64,000 nucleotides of DNA from Oscillospiraceae bacterium (GTDB lineage Bacteria > Bacillota > Clostridia > Oscillospirales > Ruminococcaceae), in the NCBI GenBank assembly GCA_902798695.1, contig CADBXK010000001.1, forward strand, positions 760,865 through 824,864. The letters are read 5' to 3'. The notes beneath the pieces were generated by a model, which worked only from the letters and a program-made list of their open reading frames with translations, made no database searches and was not told where the DNA came from. A program made the translations under genes and the position numbers. Positions 1-8,727 of this stretch are shown in pieces (the first letter of the stretch is position 1; every line of letters starts with the position of its first letter).

Positions 1-288
1 TAACAAGTTTGTAACTGTTTTGTATCTATTATATCCAAATTTTATAAAAAAGTCAATATCATAAAACGGGTGATTTTTGTTAATTATGCACAACTCGGTT
101 TACACCAAGCACCAAAAAACCGCTAAAAATTATATGATTCGCACAAAAAAACCATTAAAAACCACATTTTATATAAAATCAACCGTTATATTTAACAAAA
201 ATATTTTTTTGCTTTTTTGTAATTTTTTTGTATTATTTTCGCATAACGTGTTGAGACTTCACTTTTGTATAATATTTTGCAATATTTC
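1..288. other. intergenic, no gene recognised
   Basis: AT-rich sequence at the window edge. A 71-codon open frame at 77-292 has no ribosome binding site, no recognisable composition and runs across the promoter at 289-317, so I do not call it. Nothing else is seen here. Confidence 0.5.
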
Positions 289-317
289 TTGACATAGAAA
301 AATGTATATTATATAAT
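289..317 (+). promoter_or_regulatory. sigma-A-type promoter for the membrane-protein array
   Basis: TTGACA at 289-294 and TATAAT at 312-317 are separated by 17 bases, a consensus vegetative promoter. It lies just upstream of the first gene of the tandem membrane-protein array and probably drives it. Confidence 0.8.
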
Positions 318-342
318 TCAAGTATGTTAATTTCGTTGTATT

Positions 343-1005
343 TTGTCGTTCGAGGTGATTTTTATAGCAAGTATATATGGAATAAATATGCAAATTATAT
401 TATTTATAGCAATGCTTACATTAAAATATATCTTTAGTGCGTTGTCTTTTTTTTCGTTAATGAACAAACGAAAAATGCAACACAAATATATTGCATTTAT
501 TCCTGTTTTAAACTCAACATTTACCTTAGGTAATATATCTGATTCTATAAATAGAAACTACTTCAAAAAAACATTTAACAAATTTTTTCTTTTAATATCA
601 TGGTTAATGTCAACAATTTTTGGTGGTATTTCAATATTTCTACTAAAAACCTATATTCCGGATTTATATGAAAAAATCTTAAACTCTGTATTAGAGCCCA
701 ACTCTAACTTAGATACCACACATGTCAACTTTTCCTTTCCATCTTACTCAATACGTCTTATTATTTTTGTTTGTTCATTTTTGTTTATTATATCCCTAAT
801 TACAAATTTTGTTTTAAATTTTTCATGCTTTTATACCATATATAAGGAATATAATAAAAATTATTCTTCTACATATATATTATTGGCAATTTTCGGTAGT
901 TGCTTCCTAAGTTTAAAGTTTATTCCATCACTCTTAGTTCTTTTAATATTCAGAAACACTCCTGTTTTTGAGTTTTTAAATAAAGTAAAAACCAATAATT
1001 ATTAA
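343..1005 (+). CDS. tandem-array membrane protein, divergent member 1
   Basis: Hydrophobic protein of about 220 residues with roughly four membrane segments, function unknown. It aligns with the five genes that follow (an AxxFFSLMxxRK block, a FIPVLNS block and a C-terminal PSLLVLL block) but has lost most of the family motif; DDIN reads DSIN. The start is uncertain. TTG at 343 matches the paralogues in length but has no ribosome binding site. GAGGTG at 352-357 would instead serve an ATA at 364 or, less well, the ATG at 388. It is first in the array behind a consensus promoter. Confidence 0.65.
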   Translation: MSFEVIFIASIYGINMQIILFIAMLTLKYIFSALSFFSLMNKRKMQHKYIAFIPVLNSTFTLGNISDSINRNYFKKTFNKFFLLISWLMSTIFGGISIFLLKTYIPDLYEKILNSVLEPNSNLDTTHVNFSFPSYSIRLIIFVCSFLFIISLITNFVLNFSCFYTIYKEYNKNYSSTYILLAIFGSCFLSLKFIPSLLVLLIFRNTPVFEFLNKVKTNNY

Positions 1006-1046
1006 TAAATAACATAAAAGATGTTATAATATTTGGAGGTATTGTT

Positions 1047-1712
1047 ATGATATATTCTTGTGCCGCTAGTAGCTTTAGTTCTGGTTTTTTAACAGGCTTT
1101 TGGACTTCATTTGCTGAGTTGTACATATGTATATTCTTTATAATTATTTTGCTATGCGGTGTAGCTTCATATTGCCTTAAAGGTTTTGGAATGTATAAAA
1201 TGGCTAAAAATAGAAGCTTTGATAACGCATATTTAGCATGGTTTCCTTTTGCAAGATACTATCTCTTTGGTAAAATTAGCGATGATATTAATAAGCAAAA
1301 AAACGTTAAATCATCTCACAAGGGAATTTTATTAACTTTATCTGTTCTAAATGGTGTTAGTTCATTAATACTTTTTGTATTTTTGTTTGTATCAATAGCC
1401 GAATTCTTAGGTGCTGCTGCTTCAAGCACATATACAATTTCTTATGATTATTGGACAAATTTTATTAATAATAAAGTTAATTCATTCTTAATTATGATAA
1501 CAATTATTTATATAGTTTCTTTATTGTTTAATATTTTTTATTGCATATATGCACATAATATTTTTAAAGACTATGTTCCAAAATTATCGGGATTATTATG
1601 TGTTGTAATAGTTTTGAACTTATTTGTGCTTAAAGATTCGTTAATTGATTCAGCTATCTTCCTTTCCATATCTACAAATGAACCTGAATCTTTAAAAGAC
1701 AATAATCAGTGA
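1047..1712 (+). CDS. tandem-array membrane protein 2
   Basis: A 221-residue integral membrane protein of unknown function. GGAGG at 1035-1039 precedes the ATG at good spacing. After a long N-terminal hydrophobic segment comes the family signature (MYKMAKNRSFDNAYLAWFP, then YYLFGKISDDIN), followed by three more hydrophobic stretches. Compared with the later copies it has an extra serine/tyrosine-rich loop near residues 125-145, probably outside the membrane. The conserved hydrophilic DDIN block after the first helix suggests a shared cytoplasmic contact surface, which is inference. Confidence 0.8.
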   Translation: MIYSCAASSFSSGFLTGFWTSFAELYICIFFIIILLCGVASYCLKGFGMYKMAKNRSFDNAYLAWFPFARYYLFGKISDDINKQKNVKSSHKGILLTLSVLNGVSSLILFVFLFVSIAEFLGAAASSTYTISYDYWTNFINNKVNSFLIMITIIYIVSLLFNIFYCIYAHNIFKDYVPKLSGLLCVVIVLNLFVLKDSLIDSAIFLSISTNEPESLKDNNQ

Positions 1713-1769
1713 GTATATTAATAATTAAATTAAATTAAATTATATTTTATCTTGAAAGGATGTTTTAAA

Positions 1770-2315
1770 ATGAATTTAAATAATGTTGCAGCCAGCATGG
1801 CTGGATTTGGTGCCGGAGTGGTTCTTTTCTTCATAGCCCTTGTCTTAATACTATTTATTATGTTTATTTTAGAATATATTTTCCAATCATTAGCTTTTTA
1901 CAGATTTATGCAAAACAGAAATCTTGACAATGCGTTTTTAGCTTGGATTCCTATTGTACGCCATTATACTTTTGGAAAAGTTTATGATGACATTAATGAG
2001 AAACAAGGAAAAAAGACTTATTTTGGTATTATTTTACTAATACTTAGTGCTATTATGTGGTTGCCAGGTTTCTTGCATATATCAGTTAATGGATTAGATG
2101 TAATCAATACTTCTTCTTGGTTAGTAAGATTTGCAGTTTTGATTTTAGAACTAATATGTTTCCACCTTATATTCAAAAAATATGCTCCTAACAATCCAAG
2201 CTACTTTGTTTTAACAGTAATTTTTTCAATCTTTCCAATAATAGCACCTTTCGTTCCTGGTTTATGCCTGTTGAAAGCTTCAAAAAACGAACCAGTTTCT
2301 GAAACAAAGGATTAG
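1770..2315 (+). CDS. tandem-array membrane protein 3
   Basis: A 181-residue protein with four predicted membrane helices, function not recognised. I chose ATG 1770 over an upstream in-frame start because GAAAGGA at 1754-1760 sits nine bases before it. It carries the clean family signature: SLAFYRFMQNRNLDNAFLAW, then IPIVRHYTFGKVYDDIN, and near the C-terminus a proline-rich VPGLCLLKASKNEP tail. It is nearly identical in plan to the genes on both sides, so the array looks like recent tandem duplication followed by divergence. Confidence 0.85.
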   Translation: MNLNNVAASMAGFGAGVVLFFIALVLILFIMFILEYIFQSLAFYRFMQNRNLDNAFLAWIPIVRHYTFGKVYDDINEKQGKKTYFGIILLILSAIMWLPGFLHISVNGLDVINTSSWLVRFAVLILELICFHLIFKKYAPNNPSYFVLTVIFSIFPIIAPFVPGLCLLKASKNEPVSETKD

Positions 2316-2327
2316 TTGGTATAAACA

Positions 2328-2867
2328 TTGGTTAGACATATTTTAAAATCGTTATTCTTCATAAATGATTTGAGCAGTGGGATATTGGTTTTAGTTATTT
2401 CTTTGTTCTTTGCATTTATGCTTTCATTCATTTTGACATATGTTTTTTCATCAATTGCTTTCTATAGATTTATGAAAAATAGAAATTTAGATAATGCCTT
2501 CTTAGCTTGGATTCCTATTGTAAACGTCTATACCATTGGAAAAGTTTGTGATGACATTAATGAATCGAAAAGTAAAAATACTCATTTTAGCGTTATAATG
2601 TTAGTTATAGAGTGTGTTTATATTGCATCATTCCTATCATCAACAATTATTAATATTGAGCTATCTTTTGCAATGTTAATTTTAGAATTGATATGTTATA
2701 ACTGTATTTTTAAAGAATATGCTCCAAATAATTCGAATTATTTCATTTTAACAATAATATTCTCAATTATACAAATAGTTCCTTTTATTCCTAGCTTGTG
2801 TCTTTTAAAAGCTTCAAAAAATCAACCTTGTACCTCAAGCAAAAGAATAGTTGGTGATATAGATTGA
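2328..2867 (+). CDS. tandem-array membrane protein 4
   Basis: A membrane protein of up to 179 residues with the signature IAFYRFMKNRNLDNAFLAW and VYTIGKVCDDIN and the IPSLCLLKASKNQP tail. The gene begins 12 bases after the previous stop, so the two are probably cotranscribed. The start is weakly supported: TTG 2328 has AAAGG only 17 bases upstream, and no ATG lies before the first helix. Its stop codon overlaps the open frame of the next member. Function is unknown; the sequence shows only the shared four-helix architecture. Confidence 0.75.
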   Translation: MVRHILKSLFFINDLSSGILVLVISLFFAFMLSFILTYVFSSIAFYRFMKNRNLDNAFLAWIPIVNVYTIGKVCDDINESKSKNTHFSVIMLVIECVYIASFLSSTIINIELSFAMLILELICYNCIFKEYAPNNSNYFILTIIFSIIQIVPFIPSLCLLKASKNQPCTSSKRIVGDID

Positions 2868-2896
2868 TTAAGTCTATTTTGGAAAGGATGTTTTTT

Positions 2897-3394
2897 ATGA
2901 GTAGCTCCGATATAGTTTTTGCTCTATTTGTTGTTTTAGGTTTTGCGGTATTTGCTATGTCTATTTTACAATATACCTTTTTCTCTTTAGCTTTCTACAG
3001 ATTTATGAAAAGTAGAAATTTAAAAAAGGCTTTTTTAGCTTGGATTCCCTTTGCATCTTATTATGCTGTTGGAAGAGTTTACGATGATATTAATGAAAAA
3101 CAAGGCAAACAAACTAATTTTAGCACTATATTAGATAGGCTATGTTTTTGTCTCATTTTAGCTATGTTTATTCCCGTTATTCCACTTCCATTTAAGGTAT
3201 TTATTATTTTATCATTATATTCTTCTTTAGTGTATAAAGAGTTAAAATGCTACGAACTAATACTAAAAGAATATACTCCAAACAATTCAAATTATTTTTT
3301 ATTAACTAAAATATTTATGATTGTACCAATAATTAGTTTTATTCCTAGTTTATGTCTCTTAAAAGCTTCAAAAAATCAACCTGTTTGTAATTAA
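2897..3394 (+). CDS. tandem-array membrane protein 5
   Basis: A 165-residue four-helix membrane protein. ATG 2897 is preferred because GGAAAGGA at 2881-2888 lies eight bases upstream; an upstream in-frame start near 2864 lacks a site. It carries FSLAFYRFMKSRNLKKAFLAW, VGRVYDDINEKQGK and the tail IPSLCLLKASKNQP. The middle region differs from its neighbours by a short insertion containing extra charged residues (YKELKCYELILKEY). Function is unknown. Confidence 0.85.
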   Translation: MSSSDIVFALFVVLGFAVFAMSILQYTFFSLAFYRFMKSRNLKKAFLAWIPFASYYAVGRVYDDINEKQGKQTNFSTILDRLCFCLILAMFIPVIPLPFKVFIILSLYSSLVYKELKCYELILKEYTPNNSNYFLLTKIFMIVPIISFIPSLCLLKASKNQPVCN

Positions 3395-3554
3395 ACAGGA
3401 TAAAATTTATGATAACTAGGCACCAACTAATATTGTGACAAACATGTTTTTGAAAGACAAAATATATTTATAAATTGTTAATATGCAGTTAATATTTATT
3501 TGATTTAATAGCTTTGTGAGAAGTTTTTAATTTATACATAAGGGAGGTGTTAAT

Positions 3555-4085
3555 ATGTGTTTACATTGTTTTTTTTCCTCTATTGTTCATGGAAACACAT
3601 CTTCATTAATTTTTCTTTTGATAATAATCACACCACCCATTTTAACTTATTTTTTTTCATCATTAGCTTTTTTCAGACTTATGAAAAGCAGAAATCTTAA
3701 ATGGGCTTTTCTAGCGTGGATTCCTCTTTTAGATGTTTATGCTATTGGAAAAGTATGTGATGACATTAATAAAACATCAAATAAAAAAACCTATTTTGGT
3801 ATAACACTACCAATTGTTAATTCCTTATTTTTTATTTTTTATTTAATACTTGTATCTTATAATTTTCACATAGTATCACTTTATTTTGTTATTTTGGGAT
3901 TACTTTTCGCTATATTAATTATAAAACTAATGTGTTTTTCACGTATTCTTGATGCATATTCTCCAGATAACTTAATCTACTTGGTTTTAACAGTAATATT
4001 TTCGGTTATACCAATAGTACCTTTCATTCCTAGTTTATGTCTTTGGAGAGCGTCAAAGAATCGGCCAATTTCTTTATTAGTTTAA
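3555..4085 (+). CDS. tandem-array membrane protein 6
   Basis: A 176-residue four-helix membrane protein and the last member of the array. GGGAGGTG just before ATG 3555 is a strong ribosome binding site. The signature is SLAFFRLMKSRNLKWAFLAW, then AIGKVCDDIN, and the tail reads PFIPSLCLWRASKNRP. It is separated from member 5 by 160 bases, more than the other spacings, so it may have its own promoter, although I see no clear one. It ends before a possible terminator and polA. Confidence 0.82.
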   Translation: MCLHCFFSSIVHGNTSSLIFLLIIITPPILTYFFSSLAFFRLMKSRNLKWAFLAWIPLLDVYAIGKVCDDINKTSNKKTYFGITLPIVNSLFFIFYLILVSYNFHIVSLYFVILGLLFAILIIKLMCFSRILDAYSPDNLIYLVLTVIFSVIPIVPFIPSLCLWRASKNRPISLLV

Positions 4086-4100
4086 AGATTTCAAAATATT

Positions 4101-4156
4101 AACCCCTTTGCTAACCACCTAGTGTGCGTTTTGGTAAACGGGGTTTATATTTTATA
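4101..4156 (+). terminator. possible terminator after the membrane-protein array
   Basis: AACCCC at 4101-4106 pairs with GGGGTT at 4140-4145, and imperfect inner pairing (CTAACCA with TGGTAAA) extends the stem. It is followed by a T-rich stretch that is interrupted, so termination strength is uncertain. Confidence 0.4.
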
Positions 4157-4194
4157 ATAAAACTTATAATATTAATAATGGGGTTATAACTTAT

Positions 4195-6717
4195 ATGAAA
4201 TTATTAGCAATAGATGGAAACAGTATATTAAATAGAGCTTTTTATGGAATAAGAGGATTAACCAACTCCAAAGGTTTCCCAACAAATGCCATTTTTGGCT
4301 TCTATAATGTTCTCGATAAAATGTTAAAAGAAATTGAACCTGAATATGTTGTTGCTGCATTCGATTTAAAAGCACCTACATTTCGTCATAAAAAATATGA
4401 TCAATACAAAGCCACAAGACACAAAATGCCAGATGATTTGGCTCTTCAACTTACAGAAGTTAAAAAAATGCTATCTTTACTCGGAATATGCATTTGCGAA
4501 AAAGAAGGTTTTGAAGCTGATGATATATTGGGAACCATTTCAAACATATGCTCTAAAGAAAACATAGAGTGCTACATTGCAACAGGGGATAGAGACAGTC
4601 TACAATTAATAAAAAAAGATGTTTGGGTTCGTCTATCTACCAACAAAGAAGCGATTTATTACGACGAGAAAAAAATATTAGAAGAATATGGCGTAACCCC
4701 AAAAGAACTACTAGAAGTTAAAGCTTTAATGGGAGATTCTTCAGACAATATACCAGGAGTTAAAGGAATTGGTCAGAAAACAGCGTTTTCTTTAATATCC
4801 AAATATCATAACATAGATTATATATTTGACAATATTTCTAGTTTAGAAACAACCAACAGAGTTAAAAATCTTCTCAGTGCAGACGATGCCTTAGAGTTAT
4901 GTAAGCTCAGCAAAGAGCTCGGTGAAATATATACAAATGTTCCAATAAGCAAAAATATTTCCGACTATAAACGAAACTCTGTTCAAACAGAAGATTTTGT
5001 TGAATTTTTAAAGCATTTTGAGCTAAAGAAAATATTAGATCAATTTACAAAAAATAACAACATCAAACTTACAACATCTAACTCTTTTTCTAATAAAAAT
5101 ATTATATTAAACCCAGATATAGACTATGTTAAAAAACAAGTTCAACGTTTATCTTCACTATATTTTATCTTAGATGAAAATCTATATATTTGTTCGGATA
5201 AAGAAATTTTTAAATTTGATTCAAATATAAATGATGCTTTTAATGAAATAATATCTAAAAGCAAAAAGCCAAAAAAAACTACCAATGCAAAGGAAATATA
5301 TAAATATTGCAAACAAAATAACCTAAAATTTAACAACATAAGTTTCTCTTGCGATCTTGCATCATATTTAGTTAATGTTTTAGAAAAAGATCATAGCATT
5401 CAAAATATTTGTAACAAATATTTTGGTGATGATAGCTTTCCTTTCTGCTTTATTGAACTATGTTCTTTGTTAGAAGAAAAAATAGACCAAAAAAATTTAA
5501 ATTATATTTTTAAAGATGTTGAACTGCCATTATCTGAAGTTTTGGCAGATATGGAGCTTTTAGGATTTGCAATAGATATGAATTCATTAGAAGAATTTGG
5601 AGATTTTCTCTCTTTAAAAATTAACAATTTAAAAAGTGAAATTTTTAAATATGCTGACGAAGAATTTAATATCAACTCAACTAAAGAATTAGGCCATATT
5701 TTGTTTGAAAAATTGAATCTACCTAAAGGTAAAAAAACAAAAACCGGATATTCAACTAGCTCTGATGTGCTTGAAAAACTAGTGAAATATCACCCTATTG
5801 CTCAAAACCTAATTGAATATAGAACACTAACTAAATTGATGTCCACATATGTTAAGGGCCTTATGAAAGTTGTGGAGAAAGATGGCCGAATACATTCTTG
5901 TTTCAAACAAACTCAAACAAAAACTGGTCGAATTAGTTCAACTGAACCCAATATGCAAAATATTCCTATAAAAACAGATATTGGCAGTGAAATGAGAAAA
6001 TTTTTTGTTGCTGCTCCAGGAAAAGTTCTAATTGATGCTGACTATTCACAAATTGAGCTAAGAATTTTGGCCGAAATTTCTAATGACACTAAAATGATTG
6101 AAGCTTTTCAAAATAACAAAGATATCCATGCATTAACTGCTTCTGAAGTTTTCGGAGTTAGCCCAGAAGATGTTTCTCCAGAACTTAGACGTCACGCAAA
6201 AATAATAAATTTTTCAGTTATATACGGAGTAAGTGCTTTTTCCTTGTCTAAAGATATTGAAACATCTGTTGCAGAAGCTAAAAAATATATAGATTCTTTC
6301 TTTAATGGATATTCTGGTGTAAAACAATATATGGATAATATTGTTGCCAGTGCACAAGAAAACGGTTATGTAAAAACCATGTTCGGACGCTTAAGAGATG
6401 TTCCTGAACTAAACTCAAAAAATAAAAATATCAGATCTTTTGGAGAGAGAATAGCGAGAAACACTCCTATTCAAGGAACATCCGCAGATATAATAAAAAT
6501 TGCAATGGTTAATGTAAGCAAAAGATTAAAAGAAGAAAATTTAGACGCTAATTTAATCTTGCAAATCCACGATGAACTTCTAATAGAATCTAGCGAAAAA
6601 GATGCTAAAGCTGCCGCAAACATTTTAAGAGAGGAAATGGAAAACGCAGCTCCAATGTCTGTTCCTCTGGTCGCTGATGTTTATATTGGAAAAACATGGT
6701 ATGATGCTAAAAATTAA
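4195..6717 (+). CDS. polA: DNA polymerase I
   Basis: Repair and Okazaki-fragment-processing polymerase, 840 residues. Residues 1 to about 290 are the 5'-3' exonuclease domain, with AIDGNSILNRAFYG, FEADDILGT and GDSSDNIPGVKGIGQKTA. The middle domain (about 300-450) is the position of the 3'-5' exonuclease, but the DxE metal-binding motif is not visible, so proofreading is probably absent. The polymerase domain shows motif A (DADYSQIELRILAE), motif B (RRHAKIINFSVIYG) and motif C (QIHDELLIE). In motif B the usual NFG reads NFS. rimI and tsaD follow on the same strand. Confidence 0.96.
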   Translation: MKLLAIDGNSILNRAFYGIRGLTNSKGFPTNAIFGFYNVLDKMLKEIEPEYVVAAFDLKAPTFRHKKYDQYKATRHKMPDDLALQLTEVKKMLSLLGICICEKEGFEADDILGTISNICSKENIECYIATGDRDSLQLIKKDVWVRLSTNKEAIYYDEKKILEEYGVTPKELLEVKALMGDSSDNIPGVKGIGQKTAFSLISKYHNIDYIFDNISSLETTNRVKNLLSADDALELCKLSKELGEIYTNVPISKNISDYKRNSVQTEDFVEFLKHFELKKILDQFTKNNNIKLTTSNSFSNKNIILNPDIDYVKKQVQRLSSLYFILDENLYICSDKEIFKFDSNINDAFNEIISKSKKPKKTTNAKEIYKYCKQNNLKFNNISFSCDLASYLVNVLEKDHSIQNICNKYFGDDSFPFCFIELCSLLEEKIDQKNLNYIFKDVELPLSEVLADMELLGFAIDMNSLEEFGDFLSLKINNLKSEIFKYADEEFNINSTKELGHILFEKLNLPKGKKTKTGYSTSSDVLEKLVKYHPIAQNLIEYRTLTKLMSTYVKGLMKVVEKDGRIHSCFKQTQTKTGRISSTEPNMQNIPIKTDIGSEMRKFFVAAPGKVLIDADYSQIELRILAEISNDTKMIEAFQNNKDIHALTASEVFGVSPEDVSPELRRHAKIINFSVIYGVSAFSLSKDIETSVAEAKKYIDSFFNGYSGVKQYMDNIVASAQENGYVKTMFGRLRDVPELNSKNKNIRSFGERIARNTPIQGTSADIIKIAMVNVSKRLKEENLDANLILQIHDELLIESSEKDAKAAANILREEMENAAPMSVPLVADVYIGKTWYDAKN

Positions 6718-6743
6718 TAACAAATTTATTAAAGAGGGAAGTT

Positions 6744-7184
6744 ATGGAGTTTTGTAAACTAACCAGTGACTTTATTGATCAAACTTTACAAATATATAAA
6801 ACCTGCCTTAATCAAACAAACTTGTCGGAATCTACATTAAAAATTACAAATTCCTATCCATATAATCATATTTATATTGCCAAAATTAAATCTCAAGTGT
6901 TTGGTATAATAGATTACACAATATTGTCAGATGAAGCTTATTTAAACAACATAGCTGTATTGCCAAAATATAGAAACCAAAAAGTTGCATCCGATTTAAT
7001 GGAAAATATGATTGACACGTGTAAAAATCAAAACGTAAAATCGATATCATTGGAAGTTCGCTGCTCAAATCATATCGCAATTAGTTTTTATGAAAAATTT
7101 AATTTTACAAAATTAGCTAAAAGGTCTAACTTATATAGCCAGCCCACAGAAGACGGATGGGTTATGGAACTTGCTATAAAATAA
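6744..7184 (+). CDS. rimI: GNAT acetyltransferase, RimI type
   Basis: A 146-residue GNAT-fold acetyltransferase. RimI acetylates the N-terminal alanine of ribosomal protein S18. The acetyl-CoA-binding block appears as VLPKYRNQKVASDLM, and the C-terminal block LEVRCSNHIAISFYEKFNF is the part that resembles RimI most. GAGGGAAG lies before the ATG. Its position just before tsaD is typical, since rimI often sits in the tsaB-rimI-tsaD cluster; tsaB is not here. Another GNAT activity cannot be excluded from sequence alone. Confidence 0.75.
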   Translation: MEFCKLTSDFIDQTLQIYKTCLNQTNLSESTLKITNSYPYNHIYIAKIKSQVFGIIDYTILSDEAYLNNIAVLPKYRNQKVASDLMENMIDTCKNQNVKSISLEVRCSNHIAISFYEKFNFTKLAKRSNLYSQPTEDGWVMELAIK

Positions 7185-7205
7185 TAATTTGTTTTTCTAA
7201 AAGTA

Positions 7206-7230
7206 AATACGTTTTGTTTTTGTACGTATT
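7206..7230 (+). repeat. inverted repeat between rimI and tsaD
   Basis: AATACGT at 7206-7212 and ACGTATT at 7224-7230 form a perfect 7-bp stem with a T-rich loop, followed by a short T-rich stretch. It could be a weak terminator or an operator. Nothing in the sequence decides between them. Confidence 0.35.
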
Positions 7231-7304
7231 GTAATTTTTGCGTGTGCAATACAAAATACTAATTTTATCGATATTTTATAAATTTTTAATAAGGGTGAAT
7301 CTAA

Positions 7305-8312
7305 ATGAAAATATTTGCTATTGAAAGTTCGTGTGACGAAACAGCTGCTGCAATTGTCGAAAACGGACGAAAAATAATTTCTTCAACTGTTGCAACTCAA
7401 ATTGAAGAACACCGTTTATATGGCGGTGTTGTTCCCGAAATTGCTTCTAGACGTCATTGCGAATCAATAAGTCAAATTGTTGATATGTGCTTTAAAGAAG
7501 CAAACTTAACTTTTAATGATATTGATGCAATTGGTGTTACATTTGCTCCAGGCTTAATTGGATCTTTGCTAGTTGGAGTTAACTATGCTAAAGGCTTAAG
7601 TTTCGCTCTAAAGAAGCCACTCATCGCCGTCCACCATCTTCGTTCACACATAGCTTCTAACTATCTTACTCACCAAGAATTAAAACCTCCATTTCTTGCA
7701 CTAATCATTTCTGGTGGACATTCTCATTTGGTTAATGTTAAAGATTACTGTACATTTGAAGTAGTTGGCAGAACTAGAGATGATGCTGTTGGAGAGGCTT
7801 TCGACAAAGCTGCTAGAGCTTTAGGATATCCATATCCTGGTGGAATTGAAATAGACAAATCAGCTAAACTTGGAAACGAGAATGCATTTGACTTTCCTAG
7901 ACCTAAAGTTGAAGGATCCACACTAGATTTTAGCTTCTCAGGCCTTAAAACGGCTGTTTTAAACCTACTAAATAATTCAAGTCAAAAATCTATTCCAATA
8001 AATAAAAACGACTTATGCGCCTCGTTTCAGCTGGCTGTTTGCGATATAATTGCCCAACGTGTTGTTTTGGCTGCAAAAAAATTAAATCAAAATAAAATTG
8101 TGATTGCAGGGGGAGTTTCTGCAAACTCAGCAATTCGTAAACGTCTCCAAGCGGAATCGAAGAAAAACGGATTTTCTCTATTTTTACCAGAAATATCCCT
8201 TTGTGGAGACAATGCTGCAATGGTTGCTTCCCAGGCATATTATGAATTCCAAAATGAAAATAGTGCTGATATGTCTTTAAACGCAGTCGCTTCTCTCTCA
8301 ATCGACTATTAA
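7305..8312 (+). CDS. tsaD: tRNA N6-threonylcarbamoyladenosine transferase TsaD
   Basis: Catalytic subunit of the t6A complex, which transfers threonylcarbamoyl to A37 of ANN-decoding tRNAs; 335 residues, the usual length. Visible motifs are the N-terminal ASKHA block (IESSCDETAAAIV), the metal-binding HHLRSH at about residues 108-113, the ISGGHSHLV phosphate loop, a YPGG turn, SFSGLKTAV, and the C-terminal AGGVSANSAIRKRL and CGDNAAMVA. It is cytosolic and acts with TsaB and TsaE, which are not in this window. AAGGGTGAATCTAA precedes the ATG. Confidence 0.96.
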   Translation: MKIFAIESSCDETAAAIVENGRKIISSTVATQIEEHRLYGGVVPEIASRRHCESISQIVDMCFKEANLTFNDIDAIGVTFAPGLIGSLLVGVNYAKGLSFALKKPLIAVHHLRSHIASNYLTHQELKPPFLALIISGGHSHLVNVKDYCTFEVVGRTRDDAVGEAFDKAARALGYPYPGGIEIDKSAKLGNENAFDFPRPKVEGSTLDFSFSGLKTAVLNLLNNSSQKSIPINKNDLCASFQLAVCDIIAQRVVLAAKKLNQNKIVIAGGVSANSAIRKRLQAESKKNGFSLFLPEISLCGDNAAMVASQAYYEFQNENSADMSLNAVASLSIDY

Positions 8313-8324
8313 AATGTCGATTTT
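8300..8324 (+). terminator. short hairpin at the end of tsaD
   Basis: AATCGAC at 8300-8306 pairs with GTCGATT at 8316-8322, spanning the stop codon and followed by a few T residues. This is a short, weak intrinsic-terminator candidate. Confidence 0.4.
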
Positions 8325-8539
8325 ATTCTATGTTATTGCTTTTTTTAAACTTATATTTGTTAATATATCTTGTTTTTAGTTAGTTTTTAACAAAACCCAC
8401 AAACAATTGATGTTTTGATCTGGATTTTTGTCTATTTTCTGAAAAAATAAAAAATTTTGATAAAAAAATTAAAATTTATTTACGATAATTTCTTATACAA
8501 ATTGGCAAAAATATTTTAAATTATTCATTTTGTAAATTG

Positions 8540-8547
8540 TTTCGACA
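8540..8547 (-). promoter_or_regulatory. Spo0A box 1
   Basis: The plus strand reads TTTCGACA, whose complement TGTCGAAA contains the seven-base Spo0A recognition core TGTCGAA known from Bacillus subtilis. It lies about 190 bases before the spo0A start. Confidence 0.6.
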
Positions 8548-8610
8548 CAAAAATTAAAATGATTATTGTAAAAAAAGCCCCATACCCATGGGGTTTGTGG
8601 CTGTTTAACC

Positions 8611-8618
8611 TTCGACAA
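8611..8618 (-). promoter_or_regulatory. Spo0A box 2
   Basis: TTCGACAA on the plus strand is the complement of TTGTCGAA, a perfect match to the Spo0A-box core. Together with the copy at 8541 it suggests autoregulation of spo0A, as is known in Bacillus. Confidence 0.62.
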
Positions 8619-8674
8619 TATTCTTTTAAGTTCCCGTTGTTACGTATCTTACAACATGGTATGCTTTATCTAAC

Positions 8675-8686
8675 ACAACATGTTGT
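8675..8686. promoter_or_regulatory. palindromic operator-like site before spo0A
   Basis: ACAACATGTTGT is a perfect 12-base palindrome 42 bases before the spo0A start. Its half ACAACATG also occurs at 8651-8658 as a direct repeat. This looks like a dimeric repressor site; the binding protein is unknown. Confidence 0.45.
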
Positions 8687-8727
8687 AATGAATTTAAACA
8701 AAATATGTAAAGATTGGAGCAAAAGTT

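Larger units (their letters stand above)
8313..8727. other. spo0A upstream regulatory region
   Basis: A 415-base gap without a gene. It holds two Spo0A-box matches (8541-8547 and 8611-8617), a CCCCAT/ATGGGG hairpin at 8578-8593 with a run of A residues on its left side, and a 12-base palindrome at 8675-8686. The hairpin would end in a T-run on the minus strand. Its role before spo0A is unclear. Confidence 0.6.

Noticed and set aside
77..292. A 71-codon open frame before the membrane-protein array
   Set aside because: No ribosome binding site, composition follows the AT-rich background, and the first real gene's promoter overlaps its end.
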